IMG/VR virus record: IMGVR_UViG_3300004151_000006
Location: 126,001-190,000 of that record
Reading direction: 5' to 3' (one strand)
Length of the DNA: 64,000 bases
Source of the DNA: a virus
How positions within the stretch are numbered: position 1 is the stretch's first letter; every line of letters starts with the position of its first letter. This document shows positions 35,111-43,617 of the stretch, in pieces. The notes beneath the pieces are model-generated. The model was not told the origin of the DNA and ran no database searches. It saw only the letters and a program-made list of their open reading frames with translations. The position numbers and the translations under genes are program-made.

Positions 35111-35338
35111 TTATTGACTATCGGATTCGAAAGCAGTCTGACACTGGATACAACGTGTAGTGTGTGGTACAGCGATCACACGTTTAGCTGGGATGATCCC
35201 ACCACAGTCTTCACAATACCTCTCACCATTGATATCTGTATATTTAATGGATTGAGATTTGAGCATGGCCTGATGTGCTTGTATACACATCTGATCATGA
35301 TGACTCGACTGTTCATATGCCAAATCGCATGCATCCAT
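35111..35338 (-). CDS. DksA/TraR-family C4 zinc-finger protein
   Basis: AAGGA precedes ATG 35338. The 75-residue product has an N-terminal His/Asp-rich helix and a C-terminal zinc finger C42-E-D-C45-G-G-I-I-P-A-K-R with C63-I-Q-C66, the layout of TraR/DksA-type regulators, which bind the secondary channel of bacterial RNA polymerase. TraR-type proteins are about 70-75 residues, as here. A phage copy could retune host transcription; whether the tip acidic residues needed for that are kept cannot be judged. It is the first gene of the minus-strand fibre unit, 26 bases upstream of the discoidin fibre gene. Confidence 0.83.
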   Translation of the reverse strand: MDACDLAYEQSSHHDQMCIQAHQAMLKSQSIKYTDINGERYCEDCGGIIPAKRVIAVPHTTRCIQCQTAFESDSQ

Positions 35339-35421
35339 GTATGAGATCCTTTTGATGTCATATGGTGTAGTAAAAACCTATAAGATGCTTTAAAATCTAC
35401 TCTTGTTTTTCATTAGATGTT

Positions 35422-35435
35422 GAAATATATATCAT
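35422..35435 (+). promoter_or_regulatory. Early-type promoter motif before gene 35457
   Basis: GAAATATATATCAT only 21 bases before ATG 35457; the ribosome site GGAGGT lies between them, so the leader would be very short. Confidence 0.58.
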
Positions 35436-35456
35436 ATTTTTGGAGGTAAACAATAT

Positions 35457-36272
35457 ATGCATTTTCATCAGCCATACACACCTACCATACGTTTTGCTAC
35501 AAGTTGTCCCAGCACATATAAATTCAATTTTAATATTGGGCTCATACGGAATCTTGAATTAGATTTTACATCACCAATATTTGTTAGTGTAGAATACAAT
35601 GAAATACACACACTCTTACGATTTACATTTACTAACGATATCACATCTATTCAACATGCAAATCGATCCACTGTCTTAAAGACGTGTATGGAAATACGTA
35701 ATACATATGTATTTGATTGGCTCTTTTCTACATTTACAAAAGATATGATACATAATCAAAGATACAAACTCCTTGCAGATGGAAAAAATATATTCATATT
35801 AAATATCAATAAAAATGATATACTATTATTTTTGGAATATGATAATTTAACTTGGACACATTTTAAATCAAATGCTAGCAATTTATCCAATGCTGTCATT
35901 TCGATACATGAAATCTCTACACGTACTGATATTAATACACCACATAATATTCGATTAGCCAATTGGACAAATGTTACTGCAAATATATTGGATCTCCCTA
36001 TTCTAAAGAGTGCTACATTTGACTATGATACTGATCTCAATAAATATGTCATTGTATTTAATAGAAAGTTTGATTATCACAAAATCAGATATGAACCTAC
36101 ACGTCAACAATACACTATGGGCATACCAGTATTTATCTATGTTAAATTAAGGACACATTTTCATATCACTGATAAAAATAAGACACATAAATTTCATCTC
36201 ATTAAACACCCCACACGTACAAATACTGCTATTATAAATGCACATATTTTATCTAAAGCAGAATTGATCTAG
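35457..36272 (+). CDS. Hypothetical protein with early promoter, 271 residues
   Basis: GGAGGT at 35441-35446 precedes ATG 35457, and the promoter motif lies just 21 bases before the start (35422-35435), so the leader is very short. The product is rich in Thr, Asn, Ile and Phe with alternating beta-type residues (HTLLRFTFTNDI, KYVIVFNRKFDYHKIRYE) and no enzyme motif or membrane segment. I do not recognise a family. It opens the plus-strand series running to 38125. Confidence 0.72.
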   Translation: MHFHQPYTPTIRFATSCPSTYKFNFNIGLIRNLELDFTSPIFVSVEYNEIHTLLRFTFTNDITSIQHANRSTVLKTCMEIRNTYVFDWLFSTFTKDMIHNQRYKLLADGKNIFILNINKNDILLFLEYDNLTWTHFKSNASNLSNAVISIHEISTRTDINTPHNIRLANWTNVTANILDLPILKSATFDYDTDLNKYVIVFNRKFDYHKIRYEPTRQQYTMGIPVFIYVKLRTHFHITDKNKTHKFHLIKHPTRTNTAIINAHILSKAELI

Positions 36273-36308
36273 GATACATTGATCTAGATATACTGATAGG
36301 AGCTACTC

Positions 36309-36686
36309 ATGCTCTTTACTTCATATTTTGCTAGGAGTAGAGACTTTCCATCTACTGCTAGGCAGATAGCCATCTGTAGGTATCCACCCAAATGGTACAC
36401 TGGATATGTCTATCCACAACTAGCACCTACAGCTTCTCTCTTAGAGAGATACAAAGCAAAGGAGATCACTGAAGAACAATATAAAGATATCTATTGGTCA
36501 GAGACTCTCTCACTGTTTGTACCAGAGCATCTCTATCCATATCTGGACACTGGTCCACTCACTTTCATCTTGTGTCATGAGGAATCTACCGTGTTCTGTC
36601 ATAGACATCTGGTAGCACAATGGATCAATCTCTCTTATGGGGAGACTCTTGTCACTGAGTATACTGGATCAAAAGGAGATAGATAG
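36309..36686 (+). CDS. DUF488-family protein
   Basis: GGAG precedes ATG 36309. The 125-residue product follows the DUF488 pattern: an N-terminal SYFARSRDF, PKWYTGYVYPQLAPTASLLERYKA, a helix with KEITEEQYKDIYWSETL, then LTFILCHEESTVFCHRHLVAQW with the conserved FCHR and a final WINLSYG-xT-VTEYTG. The family is widespread and of unknown biochemical role, with a Cys-His-Arg site. Phage copies are known. The next gene starts at its stop codon, so the four genes 36309-38125 are probably one unit. Confidence 0.8.
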   Translation: MLFTSYFARSRDFPSTARQIAICRYPPKWYTGYVYPQLAPTASLLERYKAKEITEEQYKDIYWSETLSLFVPEHLYPYLDTGPLTFILCHEESTVFCHRHLVAQWINLSYGETLVTEYTGSKGDR

Positions 36687-37391
36687 ATGATAGCACCAAT
36701 ACAACATAAGGTAGAATGGAAAGTACCAAAAGACGTCAGAGAGCTGACAAAGATCACTACCTATATATCTAAACCCACCCATGATAATGTCCCAATCTAT
36801 CTGAAATACAATATCAATGAAAAGTATACTGGTGCATATAGTGGTTATATCTTTCGTACACACACAGCTATGATGAATGTCCTCAACCGTGTACACTACT
36901 ATCGGATGCAAGCCAGGACTGCTACTACATTTGGACTCAAAGATGTCACAGATCATCCTTTCTCACAGCCTGGAGCATATGGTACATATATCGATACGAT
37001 CTATCAAAAGAGTGTGTGTGAGGATGGTGTAGTCTATCCATTCATCTTCTATGATCTCCATCTCTGTAGTGCAGATGCTCTTCATAGTGAAGATATAGAT
37101 GAGATCCATACATCGATCCATGATGACTATGAAGCTACAGTAGAAGAGTATATTAGATATAAAGATAAATTGGTAGATGGATTTTCATTGGTGACTCTCC
37201 TTCGATTTGATAAGTTCGAGATCATCGTAGCGTCTAAGATGGGTACACATGTAGATAGTCTGGAGGTATTTGAAGTGAAAGATGATACCACCCCAATGGA
37301 AAATAGAGTATATGTAGCACTAGGACATTGTCATCTCAACAGACCTACTATCCCACCTCTACGTGTCAAGAAAGATAGGAGCAATACATGA
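36687..37391 (+). CDS. Hypothetical protein, tandem paralogue 1
   Basis: GGAG lies 8-10 bases before ATG 36687. The 234-residue product shares order and motifs with its neighbour at 37388: an N-terminal variable strand region, an M-N-V-L-N-R-V-H-Y-Y-R helix, GLKDVTDHPFSQPGAY, EDIDEIHTSIHDDYEATVEEY, then DGFSLVTLLRFDKFEIIVASKMGTH. The two are clearly a duplication. No family beyond this is recognised. The stop overlaps the start of 37388 (ATGA), so the pair is translationally coupled. There is no membrane segment. Confidence 0.75.
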   Translation: MIAPIQHKVEWKVPKDVRELTKITTYISKPTHDNVPIYLKYNINEKYTGAYSGYIFRTHTAMMNVLNRVHYYRMQARTATTFGLKDVTDHPFSQPGAYGTYIDTIYQKSVCEDGVVYPFIFYDLHLCSADALHSEDIDEIHTSIHDDYEATVEEYIRYKDKLVDGFSLVTLLRFDKFEIIVASKMGTHVDSLEVFEVKDDTTPMENRVYVALGHCHLNRPTIPPLRVKKDRSNT

Positions 37392-38125
37392 TAGAGCCCA
37401 CACCAACAGAGACACTCATCCCATCTACAGATACTGTCTGGTATGTACCAGACACTGTCAGTGATCATTGTAAAGTGAATATCTACGCATCTGTAGAAGT
37501 ATGTAAAGCCTATCCTCATGCACTCAAATATGATGTACATGGAAAATCCACTGATCGTCACATTGATCTACAGATCAAATCGTTATCTATGGCCATGATT
37601 GTACTCAATCGTATCAGATATTATCATGCACAAAATGCACTCCTCACACAATGTGGTATCACAGATCTCATAGATAATGCATATACTAGACCTGGTGCAT
37701 TCAGACATTTTATCACTACTGAGATGTGTAAGGTGATGACTAGTAAGACATTCCCATTACCATATTGTTATGCGGATACACATATCATGCAGAATACAGC
37801 TCTATATCAAGAAGATTTAAATATAGTGCGTAAGATGGAACATGAAGATTATGATGCAGTAGTAGCAGCATATCAAAGGTATGGTAATAAAGAAGATGAT
37901 GGTTTTACTCTCACACTCCTCAATAGATTTGATAAATTTGAGATAGTGATAGCTGCAAAGATGGGGAGTCATGCTACTAAAATCGAGCACTATACCTATG
38001 CTGAGGATGAAGTAGATACTACTCCATCTGAAGAAAAGATCCACACTACGATAGGTGCATTCGCTCTGATCTACTATCATCCCAGACCACTCATCGGGAT
38101 GAGCACTCCCTTGGATGAAATGTAA
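37388..38125 (+). CDS. Hypothetical protein, tandem paralogue 2
   Basis: The ATG at 37388 overlaps the stop of the paralogue upstream by 4 bases. The 245-residue protein shows the same features as paralogue 1: MIVLNRIRYYHAQNA, GITDLIDNAYTRPGAFR, EDLNIVRKMEHEDYDAVVAAY and DGFTLTLLNRFDKFEIVIAA. Similarity is strongest in the last 80 residues before the tail. The conserved xDGFxLxxLxRFDKFEIxxAxKMGxH segment is probably the core of the fold. Function is unknown. The hairpin at 38141-38167 ends the unit. Confidence 0.75.
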   Translation: MIEPTPTETLIPSTDTVWYVPDTVSDHCKVNIYASVEVCKAYPHALKYDVHGKSTDRHIDLQIKSLSMAMIVLNRIRYYHAQNALLTQCGITDLIDNAYTRPGAFRHFITTEMCKVMTSKTFPLPYCYADTHIMQNTALYQEDLNIVRKMEHEDYDAVVAAYQRYGNKEDDGFTLTLLNRFDKFEIVIAAKMGSHATKIEHYTYAEDEVDTTPSEEKIHTTIGAFALIYYHPRPLIGMSTPLDEM

Positions 38126-38140
38126 GGAATAACAAGATTG

Positions 38141-38167
38141 TAGGGTAGCCCATTATGGGCTACCCTA
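38141..38167 (+). terminator. Hairpin after gene 37388
   Basis: TAGGGTAGCCCAT pairs with ATGGGCTACCCTA. Confidence 0.72.
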
Positions 38168-38348
38168 TTTATCATGATGTATTATATCTTTTTTCTTATT
38201 TGTCTCTACTCTTTATATAGTACTAAATCCAACACACACTACCTCTCTACCACCAGGTAGGGGAGGCCCCATCAGACTCCGTCTATACTGTCTATGTGAC
38301 CTATTCATTATCTATAGTGTAGAGTCTTTACCTTCAGTCTTTTATCAT

Positions 38349-38377
38349 GAGAGTAGAGGGTGATACCCTCTACTCTC
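38349..38377 (+). terminator. Second hairpin of the intergenic gap
   Basis: GAGAGTAGAGGGT pairs with ACCCTCTACTCTC around GAT. It follows no coding region, which is why an untranslated RNA is suspected upstream. Confidence 0.68.
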
Positions 38378-38464
38378 TATCTAGAGTCATTACCCTAGTT
38401 CTTTATATAGACTATTGATTTAGTCTTGATATAGATAGCATGATTAGAGGAGGAGTATACCCTC

Positions 38465-40132
38465 ATGCCTATATTACCATGTCCACTCACAGAGTACACT
38501 ACACATATATTTGATCCACTCTTCCAAAACATGGTCAATAGACTGATATACACCATGGGATATAAAGATATCTTTAAGGATAACATTTATATCAACTCTA
38601 GCTATGCGCGTACATCAGATACTACTGATGGTGATAACAACGCTATGATACGTAGTGATAAGTTTATAGCTGATGTGACCATGCAGATGCAACCCGATAG
38701 TACCAAATGGAATACATTCAATTTCAATCACACTGCTGCATATGGTATCAATTCTAATAGTATAAAGAATAATCATTTACTCTTTTTAGATAGTGGGGCT
38801 AAAGTGAGTCTTTGGGAACAATCTTCTCCTTGTAGTGTGATACTCAATTGTCGTATGGTATTTCTTAATAAGATGCATGCATATCAGACTCCACATATAT
38901 TACTCAATAGATTCTTATCTGGGTCAGTACTGGAGGTAGCAGATCTGTTTTATGATTATCAGTTACCCACGAGTGCACTTTATGCATTCTCTGAGATACA
39001 CTCTAGGAGAGGACTTGATCTTGACTATTATCAATACTTGAGAGTGGGGAGTGATGGTCAAATTGGTCTAGTAAAGAATATCCATGGTGATAGACCTGAA
39101 TATGTGGTGAAGAAGAGTCAGATACGATGTCTTTATACTGTAGAGTATAGTGATGAACAGCCTAGTGATGAAAAGACCAATGCTGCACCCAACTCCTTTG
39201 TGATACCTTTTACGTATACAATTCAATTTGCTTTACCCAATCTCTTGTTTTTGGAATACCCCATCATGATCAATAATCAATTACTCCCTCAAGAATGTAT
39301 CCCTACTCATATCTACAATACTGCTCCTGGATTCACTGGAGACTTTACTTTTAAAACTATGAGTGATTACTATCATGAGTATTACAAGAATCAACCTACA
39401 AGTTGTTTTATTTCTCCTTTCTGGGAAGATTGGGCACCACCATCGAATGCTATGCCAAGACGTTATAGCCATGAACCTTTCTTCATTGGTACTCTCACTA
39501 TCGATGATCCCAATGAAAAGATGATGATAGATCTATCTGGTGATCTTGGAGATGGATTTAGATTCAATCCTATCTTGTTGGATATCTTAAGAGAGCAAGG
39601 TGAAGGAGCATTCAAATTTGAATCATTATTTAATATCTCAGTATATAAAGATAATCAGTTACTTGATAGAAGTGAGCTCAGTCTCAGTGATGAATTACAG
39701 CTTTCATTTTCAGCTAAAGAGCCTTTGGCTATCTATAGACTGGTGATCTCTCAAATGCAATATCTCTTCAATTTGAGGATAGAATATTGGGACTTGGCAT
39801 TTAAGTATAGATTCTTTTTAGGTAATGCAAATACTATCAAAGAGTTCTTTCATAAACGGGTGCCATATTGGAAGAATTATACTCAATTCTATTTTGACAA
39901 TCGTACAAAGAGTTATTATGATAAGACCACTAAAGCATTTGTATTTGCAGTCGATAAAGATGGTAGAATGTATAGATGGATAGATGGTATCTATGGATCA
40001 CCTAAAAAAGAGTATTTTGATGATCTCACCTATCTCCCAGAAGGAGTGAAAAAATATGGGTCTTTTACCACGTTCAGGATCCTTGACACCGACATCACAA
40101 CAGCAGGTGGAACCACACCAGACACTCCCTAA
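38465..40132 (+). CDS. Virion structural protein candidate, 555 residues
   Basis: AGGAGGAG at 38448-38455 precedes ATG 38465. The protein is largely beta with many aromatic residues, no signal peptide and no enzyme motif. Segments such as LFNISVYKDNQLLDRSELSL and FHKRVPYWKNYTQFYFDN resemble tail or baseplate protein surfaces. The next gene begins 77 bases before this one ends. The pair of large overlapping genes, followed by 42250 and others, suggests a tail or baseplate module. No family is recognised with certainty. Confidence 0.65.
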   Translation: MPILPCPLTEYTTHIFDPLFQNMVNRLIYTMGYKDIFKDNIYINSSYARTSDTTDGDNNAMIRSDKFIADVTMQMQPDSTKWNTFNFNHTAAYGINSNSIKNNHLLFLDSGAKVSLWEQSSPCSVILNCRMVFLNKMHAYQTPHILLNRFLSGSVLEVADLFYDYQLPTSALYAFSEIHSRRGLDLDYYQYLRVGSDGQIGLVKNIHGDRPEYVVKKSQIRCLYTVEYSDEQPSDEKTNAAPNSFVIPFTYTIQFALPNLLFLEYPIMINNQLLPQECIPTHIYNTAPGFTGDFTFKTMSDYYHEYYKNQPTSCFISPFWEDWAPPSNAMPRRYSHEPFFIGTLTIDDPNEKMMIDLSGDLGDGFRFNPILLDILREQGEGAFKFESLFNISVYKDNQLLDRSELSLSDELQLSFSAKEPLAIYRLVISQMQYLFNLRIEYWDLAFKYRFFLGNANTIKEFFHKRVPYWKNYTQFYFDNRTKSYYDKTTKAFVFAVDKDGRMYRWIDGIYGSPKKEYFDDLTYLPEGVKKYGSFTTFRILDTDITTAGGTTPDTP

Positions 40133-41366
40133 TACCACTGTGCTTTTAGATGGTGGACGATATCATCTTCCTAATGATGGAAATCTCTCTAATGAAAAGA
40201 TAGTCAAAGATACACTCCAGACACAGACTGCTTGGAATGTGGATCGATATGCAAGTAGTCTTTCTCTCATGGCAGGATATGCTGATGGATTTCCTCTCAG
40301 TGTAACCTATTTTAATCAAGAGACTAGACCTGGATACAAGTCTACTCCTATTGATATTGTGATGTCAAATACTGAACATGTAGTACATAAAAACATCATC
40401 AAGATCCTTAATTTTGAGGTACGATTATCTGGACCACTAGATTTTCAAAATGACAAAGAAGAGACATTCATGACTGCCGTAGGTCAAATGACCACACCAG
40501 CTGGATTCAAACCTGCTATAGGTGATTTCTTTTATATGTTACAGCAAGATGGTAAATGGGGTATAGTGGCTATCCGAGATATAGATAGATTATCATTGAG
40601 CCAGAATACTTTCATCAAATGTGATATTGAATTAGTAGCATTCTTGACTGTAGATCAAAGAGAGTTCATTGAACAGTGTGTGACTAATACTTATTACTTT
40701 GATAAACAGAAATATCACATTAACAATATGACATTACTTAAAGAGACTTCATATATCCAAATGAATATTGTGACACAGATACGTAAAGAGATGATCTCTT
40801 ATTACTACGAACAGTTTTACAATAAAGTGATTAATAGTGTGGTGTTGCCAGATGGTACGTATGATCCCTATGTAGTAGAATTTTTACATAAGAAAGTGAG
40901 TGTGGTGGATTTCCCTAAAAGACCTCAACAATTATTACCTGAACTTTATGATTATAACAATAGTATCTGGGCTTGTTTCACTGAGAAAAATAGATCCAAT
41001 GATCCACGTACTGTAGATAATGCTATCCATTTAAAACGTAGAGAGAATAACTATTGGCAAACTGGTATTACACTTCTTGTAGATAGAGAATATATTGCTT
41101 TAGGTAAAGCTAAGACTAATTGGAAATTTGGTGAAAAAGAAATAATGACACCTTATGTATTTTCGATTGAGTTTTATTTGTGCAACACAAAAGATATGAC
41201 AGGACCCGAATTATTAGTTTATGAGACACTCAGTCAATCTATCAATATTGAACGTATCATTGAGTTTATGCAGACCTATAGAAATTGGGAAAAAGAATAT
41301 GCATTTTATTGGATACCTATCTCATTGTGGCTCATGGATATAGCTTACGCCAATATCACAGATTGA
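40056..41366 (+). CDS. Virion structural protein candidate, 436 residues
   Basis: AAGGAG at 40041-40046 precedes ATG 40056 by 9 bases, inside the end of the previous gene, giving a 77-base overlap in another frame. The overlap region encodes a Pro/Thr/Gln-rich linker (residues 5-25), and the remainder is mixed beta structure: FEVRLSGPLDF, GDFFYMLQQDGKWGIVAI, LLVDREYIALGKAK. It probably forms part of the same tail or baseplate complex as 38465. The hairpin 41372-41400 closes the unit. No family is recognised. Confidence 0.68.
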   Translation: MGLLPRSGSLTPTSQQQVEPHQTLPNTTVLLDGGRYHLPNDGNLSNEKIVKDTLQTQTAWNVDRYASSLSLMAGYADGFPLSVTYFNQETRPGYKSTPIDIVMSNTEHVVHKNIIKILNFEVRLSGPLDFQNDKEETFMTAVGQMTTPAGFKPAIGDFFYMLQQDGKWGIVAIRDIDRLSLSQNTFIKCDIELVAFLTVDQREFIEQCVTNTYYFDKQKYHINNMTLLKETSYIQMNIVTQIRKEMISYYYEQFYNKVINSVVLPDGTYDPYVVEFLHKKVSVVDFPKRPQQLLPELYDYNNSIWACFTEKNRSNDPRTVDNAIHLKRRENNYWQTGITLLVDREYIALGKAKTNWKFGEKEIMTPYVFSIEFYLCNTKDMTGPELLVYETLSQSINIERIIEFMQTYRNWEKEYAFYWIPISLWLMDIAYANITD

Positions 41367-41371
41367 TCTCA

Positions 41372-41400
41372 TAGAGGAGGAGGCTATGCCTCCTCCTCTA
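41372..41400 (+). terminator. Hairpin after gene 40056
   Basis: TAGAGGAGGAGGC pairs with GCCTCCTCCTCTA around TAT. Confidence 0.72.
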
Positions 41401-41421
41401 GATATGCTGATCATTTCATTT

Positions 41422-41435
41422 TAAATATATATCAT
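41422..41435 (+). promoter_or_regulatory. Early-type promoter motif before gene 41496
   Basis: TAAATATATATCAT at 60 bases before the GTG start of the 58-residue GC-rich gene. Upstream 41398-41421 is nearly identical to that before the motif at 8550. Confidence 0.65.
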
Positions 41436-41495
41436 TTAAATGAATCTGGATATCAAACCTTAGATAAAAACATTCAACTTAAGGAGACTACCTAG

Positions 41496-41672
41496 GTGCC
41501 CCATTATCTCAATGATCGTATGATCCGGTTGCAGGCCATCTTTGAAACCATCAACTCCCAGTTCGAGGAACAGCAGAAGCAAGGAATGACTTACATCCCC
41601 ACCTTGCCCGGCATGGGTGATCATGAGGCGGCTTACCGTCTCCTTAACGGCAGGGGCATCGCCTGTCAGTGA
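41496..41672 (+). CDS. Short GC-rich gene, 58-residue probable abundant early peptide
   Basis: AAGGAG at 41481-41486 precedes GTG 41496. The 177-base reading frame has the same C/G-biased third positions as the other highly expressed genes, and it sits between a promoter motif (41422-41435) and a perfect hairpin (41681-41708), which frames it as a complete transcription unit of its own. The peptide is helical and polar (MIRLQAIFETINSQFEEQQK), then MTYIPTLPGMGDHEAAYRLL, ending GRGIACQ. No family is recognised. The longer minus-strand frame over this region has no ribosome site and is taken as a shadow. Small early peptides of this size often bind host targets (inference). Confidence 0.72.
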   Translation: MPHYLNDRMIRLQAIFETINSQFEEQQKQGMTYIPTLPGMGDHEAAYRLLNGRGIACQ

Positions 41673-41680
41673 CCTGTACA

Positions 41681-41708
41681 GTGGAGGGTCCCCATGGGGA
41701 CCCTCCAC
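41681..41708 (+). terminator. Hairpin after the 58-residue gene
   Basis: GTGGAGGGTCCCCA pairs with its complement; perfect palindrome that closes the short unit. Confidence 0.75.
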
Positions 41709-41784
41709 CACATCAGTGGTCTTTATATTTTTTGTATATGATCCATAAAAACGATCTTATAGTCTTTTATCTTGGAGGAATATC

Positions 41785-42243
41785 ATGGCTAAGACACAAT
41801 ATGTAGATATAGTTGATCATATTAATAAATATCCATATAGAGTATTAGCACCTGCCAAATATACACCTATAGCCGATTATGATAAACTTTTTAATTTTGA
41901 TCCACTCTATCAACCAACTGATCCTGATATGGTCTGTACTCATGCACTCACTATAGTCAATCTCATTGACATGCATGCTAACAATATAGAATTTAGAGTA
42001 GTGAAAAATGAAGATGTATTTGATATTTATCATAAACTTTATTCATATATGGAGATACTCCATAGCAATAGAAAAAGAAATGTAGATCAAGAAGTCTTCT
42101 ATCAAAAGGCTATGACATTTTTACAACTCTGTGCTAAGAAATGTAGATTAGCACATAAGCGACTTGATTTAGATAGAGAAGTAAAACCTGGTACATTATC
42201 AGCAGTTCTTACTAAGATTAATAGAGCACTTCAAGGGAGGTAA
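41785..42243 (+). CDS. Hypothetical protein, 152 residues, near tail-type genes
   Basis: GGAGGA precedes ATG 41785. The product is helical, with basic stretches at the end (KKCRLAHKRLDLDREVKPG). It comes 6 bases before the hub-like gene at 42250, whose GGGAGG site lies across its last codons, so they are cotranscribed. No domain is recognised. A structural or assembly role is possible from position only. Confidence 0.68.
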   Translation: MAKTQYVDIVDHINKYPYRVLAPAKYTPIADYDKLFNFDPLYQPTDPDMVCTHALTIVNLIDMHANNIEFRVVKNEDVFDIYHKLYSYMEILHSNRKRNVDQEVFYQKAMTFLQLCAKKCRLAHKRLDLDREVKPGTLSAVLTKINRALQGR

Positions 42244-42249
42244 TTTATT

Positions 42250-43596
42250 ATGGGTATGAATATCAGACCCAGTGAACAATTAGACAATGCTATTTTTTCT
42301 GCTTTAGATAAACGCATTCAATGTACCTATCGATTAGAGTGTACTATCTCCAATGCTGAGACTGGATTTGAATTGGAAGTATATTATTTTACTGGTATGG
42401 GTATCAATCAAAGTTTCACTGAAAATTATACAGACTTGATCAGTGTGTCTATTGAACTCAGACCTAGTGACTTCCTCACAGTACTCACCAATTATAATAA
42501 TCTTAATTGTACTATTATTCTCACTACAGTGGATGCACATACGTTTTATGATGTAGATGATCTCGATCCTATCATCTTTACGGGTAGAGTCATCATCAAT
42601 AATCCCCAAGACATTATGAAGAAATATAATTTTAGACAACTCATAGAAGAAGAAGATGACCCGAATAGTGAAGAGTCTAAAAAGGCAGTCAAGTTACCAC
42701 TCAGCTTTCAGATGATGCGACAAGAGACTTATGATTTGAAACGTAAAGAAGTTAACGCTATGTTCACTGATACTACGTTGGATAAAGTCATGTCCTTTGT
42801 AGCAGATCAGTTTGGTATCACCGCTACTAATATGAAGTTACCAGATAATATGGATAAGATCAAGAATCTAGTGATACCACCAGGTCAAGATCTTTCATCA
42901 GTATTCCACTACTTGCAAGAGAGATTTGGTGTATTTGGAAACGGTATGAGTGCCTATATATCAGATAAAATATTACATATTTATCCACCCAATGATACTG
43001 AAGCTAAAGATTATAAAACAACTATGCATGTCATTAAAGCACCAGCCAATTATATCCCAGGTGAACAAGGATATCATACAGTAGAAAATGGTGAACTCAT
43101 CGTGGTATCCACTGGTGGTGGTGATATAGCTAACATGACTGAAGCTGGAGTAGAACAAGCAGGTAACACTCAAGTGTCAGTACAATCGGATCGTATGATA
43201 GATTTTACTACTACAATGAAAGAAGATGGTGAAGTCAAAATGAATGAAAATACACAGACTTTATCTTTAGATACGAAGAATCAAGCACAAGAAAATGCAA
43301 TCAATGCACGTTACTCTGGTGAAACAGTCAACTCATTTAATCAACTTTCTAATATGGGACAATATGATTGTATTATGGCTACTCTCAATTGGGTGTCAGC
43401 TAGACCAATGTTGCTTAATCCAGGTCAAAAGCTCACATTACATTATGATGATGAAAATGGAGTATACACTACAGCATCTGGTGTATTGGAAGGTATCTCA
43501 TTTACAAGTTCTAAATTAGATAAGTATATTGGTCAACCTTTTTATATATTTGGTAGTCAAATAGTAGCTCGATTGAAATCTAATAAGAGGGACTAA
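42250..43596 (+). CDS. Probable tail/baseplate hub-type protein, 448 residues
   Basis: GGGAGG precedes ATG 42250. Residues ~5-100 look like the first barrel of tail hub proteins (YRLECTISNAETGFELEVYYF, SVSIELRPSDF). Residues ~175-235 hold DTTLDKVMSFVADQFGI, VIPPGQDLSSVFHYLQERFGVF and GMSAYISDKILHIYPP, the pattern of gpD/gp27-like hubs: a DxLxxLxxxFGL helix, a small domain that positions a partner, and a strand. Residues ~300-350 are a Gln/Thr-rich linker, followed by LNPGQKLTLHYDDENGVYT. The assignment is by pattern and context only. It belongs to the run 41785-45155. Confidence 0.5.
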   Translation: MGMNIRPSEQLDNAIFSALDKRIQCTYRLECTISNAETGFELEVYYFTGMGINQSFTENYTDLISVSIELRPSDFLTVLTNYNNLNCTIILTTVDAHTFYDVDDLDPIIFTGRVIINNPQDIMKKYNFRQLIEEEDDPNSEESKKAVKLPLSFQMMRQETYDLKRKEVNAMFTDTTLDKVMSFVADQFGITATNMKLPDNMDKIKNLVIPPGQDLSSVFHYLQERFGVFGNGMSAYISDKILHIYPPNDTEAKDYKTTMHVIKAPANYIPGEQGYHTVENGELIVVSTGGGDIANMTEAGVEQAGNTQVSVQSDRMIDFTTTMKEDGEVKMNENTQTLSLDTKNQAQENAINARYSGETVNSFNQLSNMGQYDCIMATLNWVSARPMLLNPGQKLTLHYDDENGVYTTASGVLEGISFTSSKLDKYIGQPFYIFGSQIVARLKSNKRD

Positions 43597-43617
43597 CTTT
43601 AAGTGGGAGTATTTGAC

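Larger units (their letters stand above)
38126..38464 (+). other. 339-base gap: two terminators, a stem-loop and repeated TCTTTATATAG, no gene
   Basis: No reading frame is supported. The gap contains hairpins at 38141-38167 and 38349-38377. Between them lies a strong stem-loop: CCTCTCTACC at 38242-38251 pairs with GGTAGGGGAGG at 38256-38266. CTCTTTATATAG (~38210) and TTCTTTATATAG (~38400) are near-repeats that might be promoters. The stretch 38212-38377 would then make a ~165-base untranslated RNA. No tRNA-like cloverleaf was found. Confidence 0.4.

Noticed and set aside
41460-41711. 83-residue minus-strand frame over the short unit at 41.5 kb
   Set aside because: It crosses the hairpin 41681-41708 and has no ribosome site; the + strand frame 41496-41672 has ribosome site, promoter and terminator in the right order.
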